Notes: generated by a model not told the origin, from the sequence alone. Counted from the stretch's first letter, positions 1-10,445 are shown. The stretch is 63,044 nt of DNA from CAYVQF01 sp964454015 (GCA_964454015.1 CAYVQF010000032.1:1-63044), one strand, 5' to 3'. Numbers and translations: made by a program.

Positions 1-1
1 G

Positions 2-2746
2 CATAACCTGTCTACCTCGTGCAGAAGAGGCGACAACTATCCTGACACCGGGGGTATGCTGCTCGGCCTAGTGTACCTGCAGGCGAGTGAGTACGAGCCC
101 GCACGCGAGCAATTCTTGGCAGCACTCGCGCGCTGCGATGAGGAAGACGAGAGGGAAGTAGAGTGCAGCAAAGGCCTTGCCATCGCGCTTTCGATGCTAG
201 GCCATTACCCAGAGGCCCTTGAATGCTATCAGCGTGTGTTGAAAGTGTACATCGAGCGCCACGGTGAAGTGCATGAGGACGTGGCAGATTGTTGTTTCTT
301 GATTGGGAATCTCTGTTCCGAATGGGGAAAACCCAAGAAAGCGTTAAAGTGGTGGCGGCGCGAGTTGGGGATTCTTTGCAGCCTCCACGGTGAAGCGCAC
401 GAGGATGTGGCAGCCTGCTATGGGTTTCTTGCCGACGCGTACGAGGATCTTGATCATCTCGAGCAGGCACTCAAGTGCCGCCAGGATGCGTTGTCGGTTC
501 TGAATAAGGTCCATGATCAAGCGCACGAGAATGTGGCTGATTGCTATCAGGATCTTGCGACTACTTTTTGGGATCTTGGTCAGCACGAAGAGGCACTCAG
601 GAGTCGTCAACGTGCGTTGGAAATTTACATCGAGGTCCACGGTGAAGTGCATCAAGACGTCGCGGATTGCTATCACGATATCGTATTCAACTATAGAGAG
701 CTTGGCCAGGGATCAGAGGCACTCGAGTGTTGTCAGCGCGAACTGGCGATTCATCTTGGCCTCGACGGTGAAGAGAGCGTGTCCGTGGCGCATTGCCTTG
801 CAAGGAAAGGGTTTCTGTCTGCCGAACTTGGCCAGCAACAACAGGCACTCGCGTGCTGCCAGGATGCGTTGGCGATTCTACTCGAGGACCGCGGTGAAGC
901 GCATGAGGTTGCGGCCGCCTGTTACACTTTGATTGCCGATACCTTCGGCGAGCTCGGCCAACACCAAGAGGAACTCGAATGTCGTCAGCGTTTGCTGGCG
1001 ATTCTACGCGAGGTCCACAGCGAACCCCACGAGGCCGTGGCGAGTTGCTACGAGGGTATTGCCAATTCCTACAAAGAGCTTGGCCAACATAAAAAGGCAC
1101 TGAAGTACTATCAGGACGCATTGGCGAATTTTTTCGAGGTCTACGGTGAAGCGCATGTGGATGTGGCGAGTTGCTACGAGGGTATGGCCGATGTCCACGA
1201 AGAGCTTGACCAACACCAAGATGCGCTTGCATGTCGTCAGCGTGAGTTGAGGATTCTGTTGAAGATCTGCGGTGAAGCGCACGAGGACGTGGCGAATTGC
1301 TATGACCGTCTTGCCAAAGCCCACCAAGAGCTTGGCGAACACAAAAAGGCACTCAAGTGCCGTCAACATGCGTTGGAGATTCTACTCGAGGCCTACGGTG
1401 AAGCGCATGAGGACGTGGCGAGTTGCTATGACCGTATTGCCGAAGCCCACCAAGAGCTTGGCGAACACAAAAAGGCACTCAAGTGCCGTCAACATGCNNN
1501 NNNNNNNNNNNNNNNNNNNNNNNNNNNNNNNNNNNNNNNNNNNNNNNNNNNNNNNNNNNNNNNNNNNNNNNNNNNNNNNNNNNNNNNNNNNNNNNNNGTT
1601 GGAGATTCTACTCGAGGTCTACGGTGAAGCGCATCCGGATGTGGCGAGTTGCCATTTCTCGATTGGGTACCTGTATTCCGATCTTGGTCAGCACCAGGAG
1701 GCGCTTGAATGGCATCAGCATGCGTTGTCGATTCTACTCGAGGTCTACGGTGAAGCACATCCAGATGTGGGGAGTTGCTACAATCTTCTTGCCGATACCT
1801 ACGCCGAACTAGNNNNNNNNNNNNNNNNNNNNNNNNNNNNNNNNNNNNNNNNNNNNNNNNNNNNNNNNNNNNNNNNNNNNNNNNNNNNNNNNNNNNNNNN
1901 NNNNNNNNNNNNCATCCAGATGTGGGGAGTTGCTACAATCTTCTTGCCGATACCTACGCCGAACTAGGCCAGCACAGAGAGGCACTTGAATGGTATCAGC
2001 GTGCGTTGGAGATTTTCCTAGAGGTTCACGTCGAAGCGCATGAGGACGTTGCCCACTGTCGCATGTCGCTTGCCGACACCTACGACGAGCTAAGCCAACA
2101 CCAGGAGGCACTGAAGTGCCGTCAGGACGCATTGTCGAATCTACTCGAGGTCCACGGCGAAGCGTATGAGGGCGTGGCACTTTGCTATTACGCTCAAGCA
2201 TACAGCTATGGGGAACTTGGCCAGCACCAAGTGGCCCTCGAATGGCTACAGCGTGCGTTGGCGATTCTACGCGAGGTCCACGGTGAAACACATGAAAAGG
2301 TGGCGAGTTGCTATTGCCTTCTAGCAGACACCCATGGGGAGCTCGGTCAGCACGAAAAGGCGCTCGAACATGCAGAGAAGGCGCTGGAAGTGGCTGAGGC
2401 GGTGAAGGACAAGGAGTTCATTGTTGCTGCTTTATCGTGTCTGGGTGAGCACGCAGCGGAAATGGGGCAGGACAGTCGAGCGTTGAAGTCGTGGCGGGCT
2501 GAGGAGAAGCTGCTGCGAAAATATGACAGCGTGGGGGACAAGGAGGCTCTAGCGATGTGCCTTGTCAACCAAGCGGAGTTGCTCCTGGCCCGCCATGAGA
2601 AGCCTCGCCGGATTGTTGCGCTGGCCGAGGAGGCCGCCGAGTGTCTCGAGGGGTTTGACAACTCCGAGCTGCGGCTTCGTTTGGAGGCGATCCACCGTGC
2701 GCTTGCTGCGAACGAAGCGAACCAGGGTCCCAAAGGGCGTAGGTAA
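2..2746 (+). CDS. Long TPR (tetratricopeptide) repeat protein, 5' end outside the window, interrupted by two assembly gaps
   Basis: The protein is almost entirely 42-residue units of kinesin-light-chain type (pattern LGQHxxALxxxQxALxIxLEVxGExHxDVAxCY), followed by about 100 non-TPR residues rich in Ala, Glu and Leu at the C-terminus. Such arrays form superhelical protein-protein interaction scaffolds; no catalytic domain is visible in the part present. The frame is open from base 2, before the first ATG at 56, and the protein already reads as TPR just after that ATG, so the true start probably lies upstream. The frame changes at each N run, but the repeat phase shows that this is an artefact of the fixed 100-N gap length, so I treat it as one gene. 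It ends 75 bp from the convergent end of the defence operon. No specific function can be assigned. Confidence 0.8.
1498..1597. other. Assembly gap of 100 N inside the TPR gene
   Basis: The left flank stops 101 bp into a repeat unit and the right flank resumes with exactly the remaining 25 bp. The missing length is therefore 0 or a whole multiple of 126 bp, not 100, and the reading frame continues across it. Confidence 0.95.
1813..1912. other. Assembly gap of 100 N inside the TPR gene
   Basis: The 55 bp before the gap (1758-1812) are identical to the first 55 bp after it (1913-1967). Repeat phase implies 71 + n x 126 missing bases, which keeps the TPR frame. Confidence 0.95.
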
Positions 2747-2821
2747 AGAGAGCTATGAACAGGTGGGACATGGCGCGCCCACGGCGTCGCCGACCGGAAC
2801 GAGCTGCTTCAAGAGTCGATT

Positions 2822-3586
2822 TCAAGCACGGCCGATGATGCCTACGTCGATCAACGCGTCGAGGTGATCGCGCAGCGTCTTGGGCACGGGACCACCGTGG
2901 ATGAGGACGCCCGCCTCCATGTTCTTCTCGAGGGCATAGCCGGTCAGGTTGGCGCTCGTCACGAATGCCCGATCCGCGTCGACGACGGCCACCTTGGCGT
3001 GGACCTTCCCGCCAACGAAGGGCTCGGGCTTCTCCCTCCACGTGAAGATCTGGGCCCCTGGGACTTGTGATCGCATGGCCGCGGCGGGGTCGACGGTCAG
3101 GCTGCCACCGTGGCTCGTCGAGGCTTCGAGGAGCACTCGAACGCGAACGCCACGACTCGTGGCCTCGTTCATCGCGGCGGCGACGCTGGGAACGTCGTAG
3201 GCGACGAAGCTGACGAGAAACAGGTCGGTGCTGGCGCTCCGAATGAGATCGAGCAGAACCTGTTCCGTTCGGCGCGTGGGTACGAATCGCGTGGTGGGAC
3301 CCGTCCAGACCAGCTCGACGCTCAGCTCGCGTTCGACGCGCAAGCGGGCCTCGGACGCCCCGACGAGCATCCCGGCGACCTCGTCGCCACTCGTGCCCCC
3401 CTTGCCCGACCACGCGGCCACCACGCGCGCCACCGCGGCACGTGCGGCGGGTGTGTCGGCGAGGGTGCTGGGGTTGGGAGCCGACTCGGGCGAGGCGAGC
3501 CCCCTCAGCGCGGATGCAACGGTCCTCACCTTCGCTGGAGAGACGAGGGCCACGAGGTCTACGACCGCATCGAGAAGCGCCTGCAT
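2822..3586 (-). CDS. drmC: DrmC-like phospholipase-D-fold protein of the DISARM system
   Basis: 254 residues. A single PLD/HKD motif is present at residues 196-203 (HAK followed four residues later by Asp, then FVTSANLT), in a protein of usual DrmC size. The N-terminal 110 residues are helical and lack the motif, so dimerisation would be needed to build a two-HKD active site, as in other single-motif PLD enzymes. The ATG overlaps the drmB stop codon (TGATG), so translation is coupled. It is the last gene of the operon. In DISARM, DrmC is the least essential core component; whether this copy cuts nucleic acid cannot be told from the sequence. Confidence 0.82.
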   Translation of the reverse strand: MQALLDAVVDLVALVSPAKVRTVASALRGLASPESAPNPSTLADTPAARAAVARVVAAWSGKGGTSGDEVAGMLVGASEARLRVERELSVELVWTGPTTRFVPTRRTEQVLLDLIRSASTDLFLVSFVAYDVPSVAAAMNEATSRGVRVRVLLEASTSHGGSLTVDPAAAMRSQVPGAQIFTWREKPEPFVGGKVHAKVAVVDADRAFVTSANLTGYALEKNMEAGVLIHGGPVPKTLRDHLDALIDVGIIGRA

Positions 3587-5427
3587 CAGATCCCCGTGAA
3601 AAAAGCGGCGTCGGTGACTTGAAGCGTGGGGATGACCAGCGCGCGATCGAGGTAGCGGTTGCCGCACTCACACGACGTCTCGGAGACGAACGAGCACGCG
3701 TGGCAGGACGCGGCATGGAGCGAGGAGTCCGTCCTCGGGTTGTGCTCGGCGCACAACGGGTCGGACGCACAGATCTTCGCGCGGTCGAGTGCCTGCCGGA
3801 GCAAGCGCCCCAGGTTCTCGGGCTTGCCGAGGTCGACGAGGCCGCCCAGCGTCCCGTCGGAGTCGGCTGCCGCAGTGTAGATCAAGATGCCCGCCTGCGA
3901 CTTGCCATCGTCGGTGTCCGCATAGACGCGTTCACGGATGCTGGCAGCGTTGTAGCCGCAGTCGAGCGCGAGCTCGCGGATCAGCAGGTGGGCGATGGTG
4001 TGCAGCAACGCGAAGCGGATCCCGGGGAACTCGGGATCGGGCTCGAGCCCACGTCGGGCACGCCAGCCGCGGTGCCCCCGACGAAGCTCTGCCTCCTGCC
4101 TCCAGACACCTGGCCCCTTGGCCCAGTCCACGAGTGCCTTCTCGGAGAACTGCAGGAAGATGCCCTCGCCGTGTACCTGAGTAGCAGGCACCCAGTTCGG
4201 CGCAGTGCGCCCGATCGGGGCACGTCGAGCGCGCTGTCCACCACCACCGCCTTCGCTCGGCGACTCGACGCGGGTGAAGCCGAGCAGCGCGTTCACCTCG
4301 CGCAGCCGCTCCAGGAGCAGCACCCGCGAGATGTAGGGCTCGAAACCGTTGGGCACGGCCGCCTTCTTGCTCATGAAGTGCGGGTAGTCGGTTGGCGGCG
4401 TGGGCGACGTGAGCACGTCCCACTCGGGACCCTTCAGGTCGAGTTCCTCGTCGCCCACCGTTCCGTTGCGGTGGACCTGAATCGCCTCCCACACCTGCTC
4501 GCCCGTGAAGACGTCGATGCCGGGTAGCTGGGCGGTCTTCTTGAGCGTCTTGACGACGGCCGCGGCCTCGACGGCGCTCTCGACGTCTTCGAAGAAGGTC
4601 CAGCCGTCCGCGACCAACTGCGCGAGGGGGCTGCCGGTCTGCGGGATGGCGAGTACCGAGAGCGTTACGGGGAACCAGCCGTTCGTCGCCCCGAGCAAGA
4701 TGGCGCGCGGAGCTTCGGCGCAGTCATCGTGGTAACGGTTGAGGTGCGGATGACGCCCGCGGCAACCTGGGAGGTTGTCCTTGCCGACCTGCCCGAAGGC
4801 TTGTGCCATGCTCTTCGCAGAACCGCACGAGTCGCACCGCACCCAGAGATTCTCGGTCTGTAGCGAGGCACCGCTCTCGAAGAAGCGCAGGGTGCCCTTG
4901 CACCCGCTCGGGCCACCATGAACGAACCAGTGCCACGGGAAGTCGTCGAGGTGGCCCTCACGACAAGCGAGCAGGAAGCGGGCGGGCACCGCATCGGCGT
5001 CGCGTGCCTTCTGGTCTCCGCGGGATCCCGTGCAGCCCTTGTGGACGAAGCGCGTCCTTTCGGGCCGGTACGGGTTCGCCTTCAACTCGAATAGCCCCGC
5101 ATCGAAAGGCGAGAGCAGCCCACACTTCACGCATCGCATCCAGCGGGGAAACGGCTTCACGGGGACGCCGACGAACGATTCGGCAGAGAATGGAGCGGCC
5201 TCGCTGTCCGTCAGCGGCGGCATGCGCAGCGACTCGACCTGTGCACCCAGCACGCGGCGCACGTTGGTGAGCAGGCGCGCCTCCTGAATCGGCTGGCAGC
5301 GTCCCATCTCCCAGCGGTCGATCCCCATCGTGACGACGGAGAGGTTCGGGAGATCGATCAGCGCGCCGGGCCCGTAGGTCCAGAGGAGCTGACTCGGGCG
5401 AACTTCGCCCACGGGCGTCTTACTCAT
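3586..5427 (-). CDS. drmB: DrmB-like DUF1998-domain protein of the DISARM system
   Basis: 613 residues. The N-terminus has the DrmB signature of a short PSQLLWTYGPGALIDLP segment followed by MGIDRWEM. A zinc-binding CxxC pair (RCVKCG) lies near residue 100, and the C-terminal DUF1998 domain begins around HTIAHLLIREL and ends with a Cys cluster (CHAC, then CEC near the end) expected to bind zinc. Known DrmB proteins partner the DrmA helicase to form the DNA-binding core of DISARM. The start codon overlaps the drmA stop by 4 bp (ATGA) and the stop overlaps the drmC start, fixing both ends. Confidence 0.87.
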   Translation of the reverse strand: MSKTPVGEVRPSQLLWTYGPGALIDLPNLSVVTMGIDRWEMGRCQPIQEARLLTNVRRVLGAQVESLRMPPLTDSEAAPFSAESFVGVPVKPFPRWMRCVKCGLLSPFDAGLFELKANPYRPERTRFVHKGCTGSRGDQKARDADAVPARFLLACREGHLDDFPWHWFVHGGPSGCKGTLRFFESGASLQTENLWVRCDSCGSAKSMAQAFGQVGKDNLPGCRGRHPHLNRYHDDCAEAPRAILLGATNGWFPVTLSVLAIPQTGSPLAQLVADGWTFFEDVESAVEAAAVVKTLKKTAQLPGIDVFTGEQVWEAIQVHRNGTVGDEELDLKGPEWDVLTSPTPPTDYPHFMSKKAAVPNGFEPYISRVLLLERLREVNALLGFTRVESPSEGGGGGQRARRAPIGRTAPNWVPATQVHGEGIFLQFSEKALVDWAKGPGVWRQEAELRRGHRGWRARRGLEPDPEFPGIRFALLHTIAHLLIRELALDCGYNAASIRERVYADTDDGKSQAGILIYTAAADSDGTLGGLVDLGKPENLGRLLRQALDRAKICASDPLCAEHNPRTDSSLHAASCHACSFVSETSCECGNRYLDRALVIPTLQVTDAAFFTGI

Positions 5428-8400
5428 GGCGACTCCTCCCCCGGCGCATCCGAGGCCGTGCTGTCGTCTTCCGTGGGGCGCGCCCGCCAGACCGGATCCT
5501 GGTTGGAGCGGTCGTCCTCCATCACGAGGTTCACGCCTGGCTCGACCTCACGCATCGACATCGGAACCGTCCAGGTCGACCACGGCCGGATTCCCGGCGC
5601 CTCGAGCAGCGCGTATGCCGTGGGGCCCGCGCCGTGCTTTTGGTAGACGAGGGTTCGGCCGGGCATCGCGGCCTCCTTTGCCCATTCGTCGGCACGACTC
5701 TTCATCTCGGCGGTTGCCAAGTTCTTCTTCGCGGCGTCCTCGGTGACCTCCCACGTCCGAGCAGCGACCCAGTCGACGGTAGAGACCATCTCCGAACGAC
5801 TCGGGCTGTCGAGCGCTCCAGCGCCCAGATTCGGGGCGAAGGGCTCGAAGCGGTTTCGCATCACGGAGAGCATCGCACCGGTCAGTCCCCGATCCATCGC
5901 GCGCGGCGAGAAGGGCGTGACCGACTGGGCCTCGACGTGCTGGTAGAACGTGGCGTGATAGTGCTCGAAGGTCTCGTAGTGCGAGAGGTCACGGGGCCGG
6001 GCCCAAGTGAGCACGGCAGCCACGAGGCCAGGGAAGGCACGACCCACGCGGCTGGTCGCCTGAATGTACTCCGCCGTGCCCTTCGGCTGCCCGTTCACGA
6101 CCATGACCCCGAGGCGGTTCACGTCGACGCCGACGGAGAGCATGTTCGTGGCGAGGACGACGTCGATCGGCCGAGGAACCGCGGGGGCCCGGTTGTTCTT
6201 CGCGAGCCGCGCGGAGTTCGTGTCGTAGAGGACGTCGAACGGGATCTCGAGTTGGTCGAGATACTTCGGGATGTCGGAGTTGCTCACGCGCGAAGTCAGC
6301 TCGGCGATGGTGCCGACGCGGCGCTGCTCGAGGCCCGGCCGCTCGACGAGGCTCATCTTCACCCGGAAGGAGCGAGTCTGGACGTCGTCCTCGGCGAGGC
6401 GCTTCATGCCCCCGAGCTCGCGGAGCGAGTTGAAGTAGCCGACGAGAGTCATGTACGGGTCGGCGACCGCCCCGAACGCATCGAAGAGCGCCTGCGCCGC
6501 CGTCAGGAAGGCCGTGTAGGTGCGGATGAGAACCGCTGGCCTCGAGCTTCCGGGCGAACAAATGCCCATGTACCGGCGCCCAGGCTTGTTCGCCACCGAG
6601 CGTTGGACCGAGAAGAAGTCGTCTTCGACGTCCAGCGCCTTCGGCGGGAAGATCGCCAAGCGGCGCATGAACACGTTGCGCACCTGGTCGGTCGCGCGTC
6701 TGACGGTCGCAGTCGAGGCGACCACCTTCGGGCGCACCTTCGCGTCACCGCAGGTCCACGAGCAGAGCTCGTCCACCGCCGTCTCGTAGAGCCCGACCAT
6801 CGTCCCGAGAGGCCCGCTTATTAGGTGAAACTCATCCTGGATGATGAGGTCCGGCGGACGGACCGTCCGCGCTGGCTTGACCTTCGCAGCCGCATGGGGC
6901 TTGCGCGCCCTGTGCCCACCGCCGCAATCGTGTCCCGGCCAGAGCAGCCCATGCCGCTCGCATTCTTCGCGCACGTTGCCGAACAGCGTTCGAACCTCGG
7001 GACGCCACGCCATCATCGCGAACTTGTCGACCGTGGCGATCATCATCGTCGGCGGCCGGTGGTAGATCTCCTCGTCGACGAGTTTCACGGGCAGACCGGG
7101 ATGCGCCTTCGTGCTCGACTTCCCCTTGCTGAACTCGCATTGCGAGAGCTTGTCGCCACAGTAGATGGCAGTCCGCCCCGCGACCTTGTCTACCTCGATG
7201 TCGCGCCCAGGCTGGATCTCCGAGCCACACCACGGGCAGCTCGTGAGCTGCGCGGGCGACGCGATGCCGGCCCGATTCCGATCCTTGTCCCGGATGGCCT
7301 CGATGGCCTGGTGCGACGCCTCCGTGGTGCCCGGCGTCACCTTGTTGCCGACCCAAAGTCCGAGCGTGAACGGCTCCGCGCCCCACTTCGACACCTCGCT
7401 CGACCGGATGAGCTCCATCGCGCACAGCAGCGTGGCGGCGCGCTGAAATTGCTGCAGAGTGAGCAGCCGCAGCGTGTAGCGCATGATCACCGTGAGCCCT
7501 CGCCCGCCGTCGAGGTTCTCGACGACGCCCTGTAGACGCCGAATGCCCATCGCGAAGGCGGCGACGCCGAGGTAGGCCTCGGTCTTGCCACCGCCGGTGG
7601 GGAACCAGAGCAGATCGGCGAAGGCTTCGGCTGGGCTCGTGCGGTCGGGATGCTTCGGGTCCGCGAGCGACGGAATCGACAGCAGCAAGAAGGCGAGCTG
7701 GAACGGACGCCAGGAGCGGTTCGTCCGAACGTCGACCGCGTCGAAAGCCAACTCCTCGCCCCGGCGCCGCCTTAGCGCGTAGATGCCTCGGACACGTTGG
7801 AGGGCCATCGCGCGGTTGGCGAACCGGAACGCCTCCAGCGCCTTCCCATCGTCGAGCAGCACCTTCAGACCCGCGCGCAGGCGCTCGAGCGTGTTGTTGC
7901 AGCGATCGAGCGCGTCGTTGGCGGGAGCGTCGTAGCCTTGGATCTCCGTCCCGACACGCCCGCGCTGCTCGTGGATCCAGGCCGCGTAGTCGTCGACGAG
8001 CGTTCGCAGCGCTTCTTCCAGCTCGGCCTCGTCGAGCTCGGCGAGCGACGTCATGTCGAGCCAGCCTCGCTCGACCATCTTCTTCATGGCGGGGCGGTCG
8101 TCTGGATCGAGCCCGGGAGTTTCGGTGACCGGCACCTCGTACCGTGGGATCACCTCGGTGCGAACGAGCGTTGCGCGCGTCGGATCGTCTGGCGGCGTCT
8201 CGGCATGGACCGCTACACCGTGCCCGACCGCGAACTCGACGCGTCGCCGGTAGATGAGGCCGAGATGATCGCGCTCGGCATCGTCGACGACGATGTCGTT
8301 GCTCGGCCGGCGGAGGAACACGGGCGCCCGAGCCGTCTCCCCCGAGCCCGTCACAATGATCTCGGGCTGGAAGAGCCAGGCACTGTCGCGGTTGGTCGCA

Positions 8401-9431
8401 GGCTCGAGCTGGCCATTGACGAGGAACAGCGTGACCAGGCGCTCCCCCTTCGCGTTCACGCGAACGGCGCCCTGAACCACCACTTCATCCTGCTCGGGGT
8501 CGGGCACCAGCGGTCGGATCGCGCCGTCCTTCAGCGTGAGCGTCACCCGCCCGCCGCGCGGGAGACGCCGCCAAACCTTCACCTTGGCCTCGTCCACCTC
8601 GCCGGTCTCACGGTTCTTCCTCGGCCGCGTGAACTCGTGCTCGTCGTTCGGGAGCCGGACATAGCTGCCCCAACGTGCGGTCACTTCGAGCGTCTTCACG
8701 TCGGGCCCGACGCAAAAGGTCAGACCCATGCTCGAGGGCACGAGGGACTGGTTGTTCGTCGTGTCGATCTCGTCGAGGGTGTCGTCTTCCGGCTCCACCC
8801 GCCCGCTCGCTCGGTTGAACTCGGCCCCTGGCTCGTGCAGCGGTGCTGCGTTCTCGTCGGGCGAGTCGTCCACCTCATCGGCAGCAGCCGCGGGCTCGAC
8901 CCCGGTCGTCGAACCGGTCGCGGGAGTACGGGGCGCCAGCTTGCCCACGAGGTAGCGGTCCCGAACGCTCATGTCGACGACGAGCTCCTCCGGGCCGTTG
9001 GCGGGGCCAAGCAGATCGTCGCGCGTTGCGAGCTCGAGCAAGTCCCTAACGTAGGCCGCGTCCTGGATGAGCGGAACGTCGTCTGCCGATGCGATGCCGT
9101 CCCGCCCGATTACGGCCGTGAGGTCTTCGGGCCGGATCCGCGAGACGGGCCCGCTGGGCAGCGTCAATCCGACGTCGGCGATAGAGCCCGGCTTCTGAAC
9201 GATATGCAGCTTGTCGAAGTAGAGGGTGGTCGCCTCGAGATTGGCGCGGGTGCGCAGGATGCGTCCCACCCGGTCGAAGGCACCGGCTGCATCGACCACG
9301 ACGACCCAGTGACCCGGTGCGAGCGCGCCGAAGCCCACTCGATCACCGACGAGTCGAATGACGACCGGGCCCAGCGACGTAGGGGCCTTGGCGAGCCATG
9401 CCGGTGCGACCGGTGCGGTGGACGTCGTCAT
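5424..9431 (-). CDS. drmA: DrmA-like helicase, core ATPase of the DISARM system
   Basis: 1335 residues, in the usual DrmA size range. The first ~580 residues have no recognisable enzyme motif and include an acidic linker around 165-230. The superfamily-2 helicase follows: Walker A PTGGGKT with the lysine at residue 616, a zinc-like CPWCG near 740, Walker B as DEFH at 866-869, and motif VI (QATSRVGRAFPG) near 1120. In DISARM, DrmA with DrmB forms an ATP-driven complex that recognises incoming phage DNA. The upstream methyltransferase-fold gene stops 15 bp before this ATG; downstream it overlaps drmB by 4 bp. Confidence 0.92.
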   Translation of the reverse strand: MTTSTAPVAPAWLAKAPTSLGPVVIRLVGDRVGFGALAPGHWVVVVDAAGAFDRVGRILRTRANLEATTLYFDKLHIVQKPGSIADVGLTLPSGPVSRIRPEDLTAVIGRDGIASADDVPLIQDAAYVRDLLELATRDDLLGPANGPEELVVDMSVRDRYLVGKLAPRTPATGSTTGVEPAAAADEVDDSPDENAAPLHEPGAEFNRASGRVEPEDDTLDEIDTTNNQSLVPSSMGLTFCVGPDVKTLEVTARWGSYVRLPNDEHEFTRPRKNRETGEVDEAKVKVWRRLPRGGRVTLTLKDGAIRPLVPDPEQDEVVVQGAVRVNAKGERLVTLFLVNGQLEPATNRDSAWLFQPEIIVTGSGETARAPVFLRRPSNDIVVDDAERDHLGLIYRRRVEFAVGHGVAVHAETPPDDPTRATLVRTEVIPRYEVPVTETPGLDPDDRPAMKKMVERGWLDMTSLAELDEAELEEALRTLVDDYAAWIHEQRGRVGTEIQGYDAPANDALDRCNNTLERLRAGLKVLLDDGKALEAFRFANRAMALQRVRGIYALRRRRGEELAFDAVDVRTNRSWRPFQLAFLLLSIPSLADPKHPDRTSPAEAFADLLWFPTGGGKTEAYLGVAAFAMGIRRLQGVVENLDGGRGLTVIMRYTLRLLTLQQFQRAATLLCAMELIRSSEVSKWGAEPFTLGLWVGNKVTPGTTEASHQAIEAIRDKDRNRAGIASPAQLTSCPWCGSEIQPGRDIEVDKVAGRTAIYCGDKLSQCEFSKGKSSTKAHPGLPVKLVDEEIYHRPPTMMIATVDKFAMMAWRPEVRTLFGNVREECERHGLLWPGHDCGGGHRARKPHAAAKVKPARTVRPPDLIIQDEFHLISGPLGTMVGLYETAVDELCSWTCGDAKVRPKVVASTATVRRATDQVRNVFMRRLAIFPPKALDVEDDFFSVQRSVANKPGRRYMGICSPGSSRPAVLIRTYTAFLTAAQALFDAFGAVADPYMTLVGYFNSLRELGGMKRLAEDDVQTRSFRVKMSLVERPGLEQRRVGTIAELTSRVSNSDIPKYLDQLEIPFDVLYDTNSARLAKNNRAPAVPRPIDVVLATNMLSVGVDVNRLGVMVVNGQPKGTAEYIQATSRVGRAFPGLVAAVLTWARPRDLSHYETFEHYHATFYQHVEAQSVTPFSPRAMDRGLTGAMLSVMRNRFEPFAPNLGAGALDSPSRSEMVSTVDWVAARTWEVTEDAAKKNLATAEMKSRADEWAKEAAMPGRTLVYQKHGAGPTAYALLEAPGIRPWSTWTVPMSMREVEPGVNLVMEDDRSNQDPVWRARPTEDDSTASDAPGEESP

Positions 9432-9446
9432 GGGGCGCTCCTCACG

Positions 9447-10442
9447 TTAAAGCTCCACCCGCGAGAAGTGCGGGTAGATTCGGTAGAACTTCTTGAACAC
9501 TTCGAAGGGGTCGGTCCCCATGTCCGACGTCGGGAGCTTGAACCCGAGCCTCGCCTTGGCATCGTCGTTCGACTCCATCGTCAGCCTCTCCAGCGTGGAC
9601 AGCGCCGGGAGATCGAGCCGGTGTGGCGCATCGATCGTCGTGTAGAACTCCCAGCCCTTCACGAGATCCTCGACACTGGTGTCGTCTTTCGCGGCGACCA
9701 CCAGCGCGGCGGTGACCATCGCTTGGCCGTCGGCGTAGTGCGTGGCGAGAGCCCAGACGATGCGGCGATCACGGAAGCTCAGCGCCTCGTTGTCGACGGC
9801 CAGCTTCAACGCGCGCAGAAGACTCGGCCCGTACGTCTTGAAGGTCATCCCATCGGCGGTGAGCCCGCTGGGGAACAACGCGCCCAAGCGCTCCTTGAAC
9901 CGCGCGAGTCGCCACTCCTGGATGGTCGGCTTTACCGCTCGGTCCTCCGATGCCTTGCCGTCGACCTCGACGGACAGGTCGTTGGGATCGGGCTTGCCGA
10001 GGGAGCTGGGGTTCGCGTTCAGCGTCACCCGGAGGACGCTGCCGATCGGCACGGTCCCGATGGTCCGTGCGAAGCGCTCGATCTGCGTCGTGATGCCCTT
10101 GGGCTCGGTGTAGTCGAACCAGATGATGGCTGGCGTGTCGAAGTCGGTCTCGTCGAGGTAGTCCTCGAGCGTCGTGTGAACGCACTCGATGGAGGCGATC
10201 GGCCGGTTGAAGGCTTGCCGCCTATGGACCTCCTCCTCGACCTCGATGCACGTCATCTTCGCGATGCCGAGCCGTGCATGGATCAAGCGAAAATCCTCGA
10301 GGAACGGCCCGCCGAGCCCAACGTAGTGGTGCCCTTCGAGGGCCAGCTTCGGCGCGAGACGAGTGAGGAGCGAGAGGAACAGCTCTCGATCTACGGCCTT
10401 GTTCGGCCGCAACCGGTACGGCAGTGAGGACCCGGTACTCAT
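9447..10442 (-). CDS. Methyltransferase-fold protein of unknown role, embedded in the DISARM operon
   Basis: 331 residues. The order of motifs suggests a Rossmann-fold, S-adenosylmethionine-type methyltransferase: a glycine-rich loop VGLGG at 41-45, an acidic residue ending the next strand (CIEVEE, E68) where SAM ribose is usually bound, and WFDYTEP at 109-114 in place of the catalytic strand-4 motif. The DPPY/NPPY of DNA amino-methylases is absent, so a DNA target is not implied. It lies between drmA (15 bp) and a GHKL ATPase gene (3 bp) and must be cotranscribed with them. It is not one of the DISARM core genes I know. It may act as a partner of the GHKL ATPase; that is inference from adjacency. 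Confidence 0.6.
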   Translation of the reverse strand: MSTGSSLPYRLRPNKAVDRELFLSLLTRLAPKLALEGHHYVGLGGPFLEDFRLIHARLGIAKMTCIEVEEEVHRRQAFNRPIASIECVHTTLEDYLDETDFDTPAIIWFDYTEPKGITTQIERFARTIGTVPIGSVLRVTLNANPSSLGKPDPNDLSVEVDGKASEDRAVKPTIQEWRLARFKERLGALFPSGLTADGMTFKTYGPSLLRALKLAVDNEALSFRDRRIVWALATHYADGQAMVTAALVVAAKDDTSVEDLVKGWEFYTTIDAPHRLDLPALSTLERLTMESNDDAKARLGFKLPTSDMGTDPFEVFKKFYRIYPHFSRVEL

Positions 10443-10445
10443 CGG

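Larger units (their letters stand above)
263..2407 (+). repeat. Tandem 126-bp coding repeats (TPR units)
   Basis: Units start at about 263, 389, 515, 641, 767, 893, 1019, 1145, 1271 and 1397, then 1623 and 1749, then 2030, 2156 and 2282, always 126 bp apart. Each encodes one 42-residue TPR motif. Units around 1271-1500 and 1749-1970 are nearly identical at the DNA level, whereas the outer ones have diverged, which suggests recent internal duplication and explains why the assembly broke here. Confidence 0.9.

Noticed and set aside
263..2407. Tandem 126-bp repeats considered as a CRISPR-like array
   Set aside because: Units are contiguous, coding in one frame and far longer than CRISPR repeats, with no spacers.
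7797..10427. 876-residue plus-strand open frame
   Set aside because: Antisense to drmA and the methyltransferase-fold gene; Arg/Val/Leu-rich composition with no domain.
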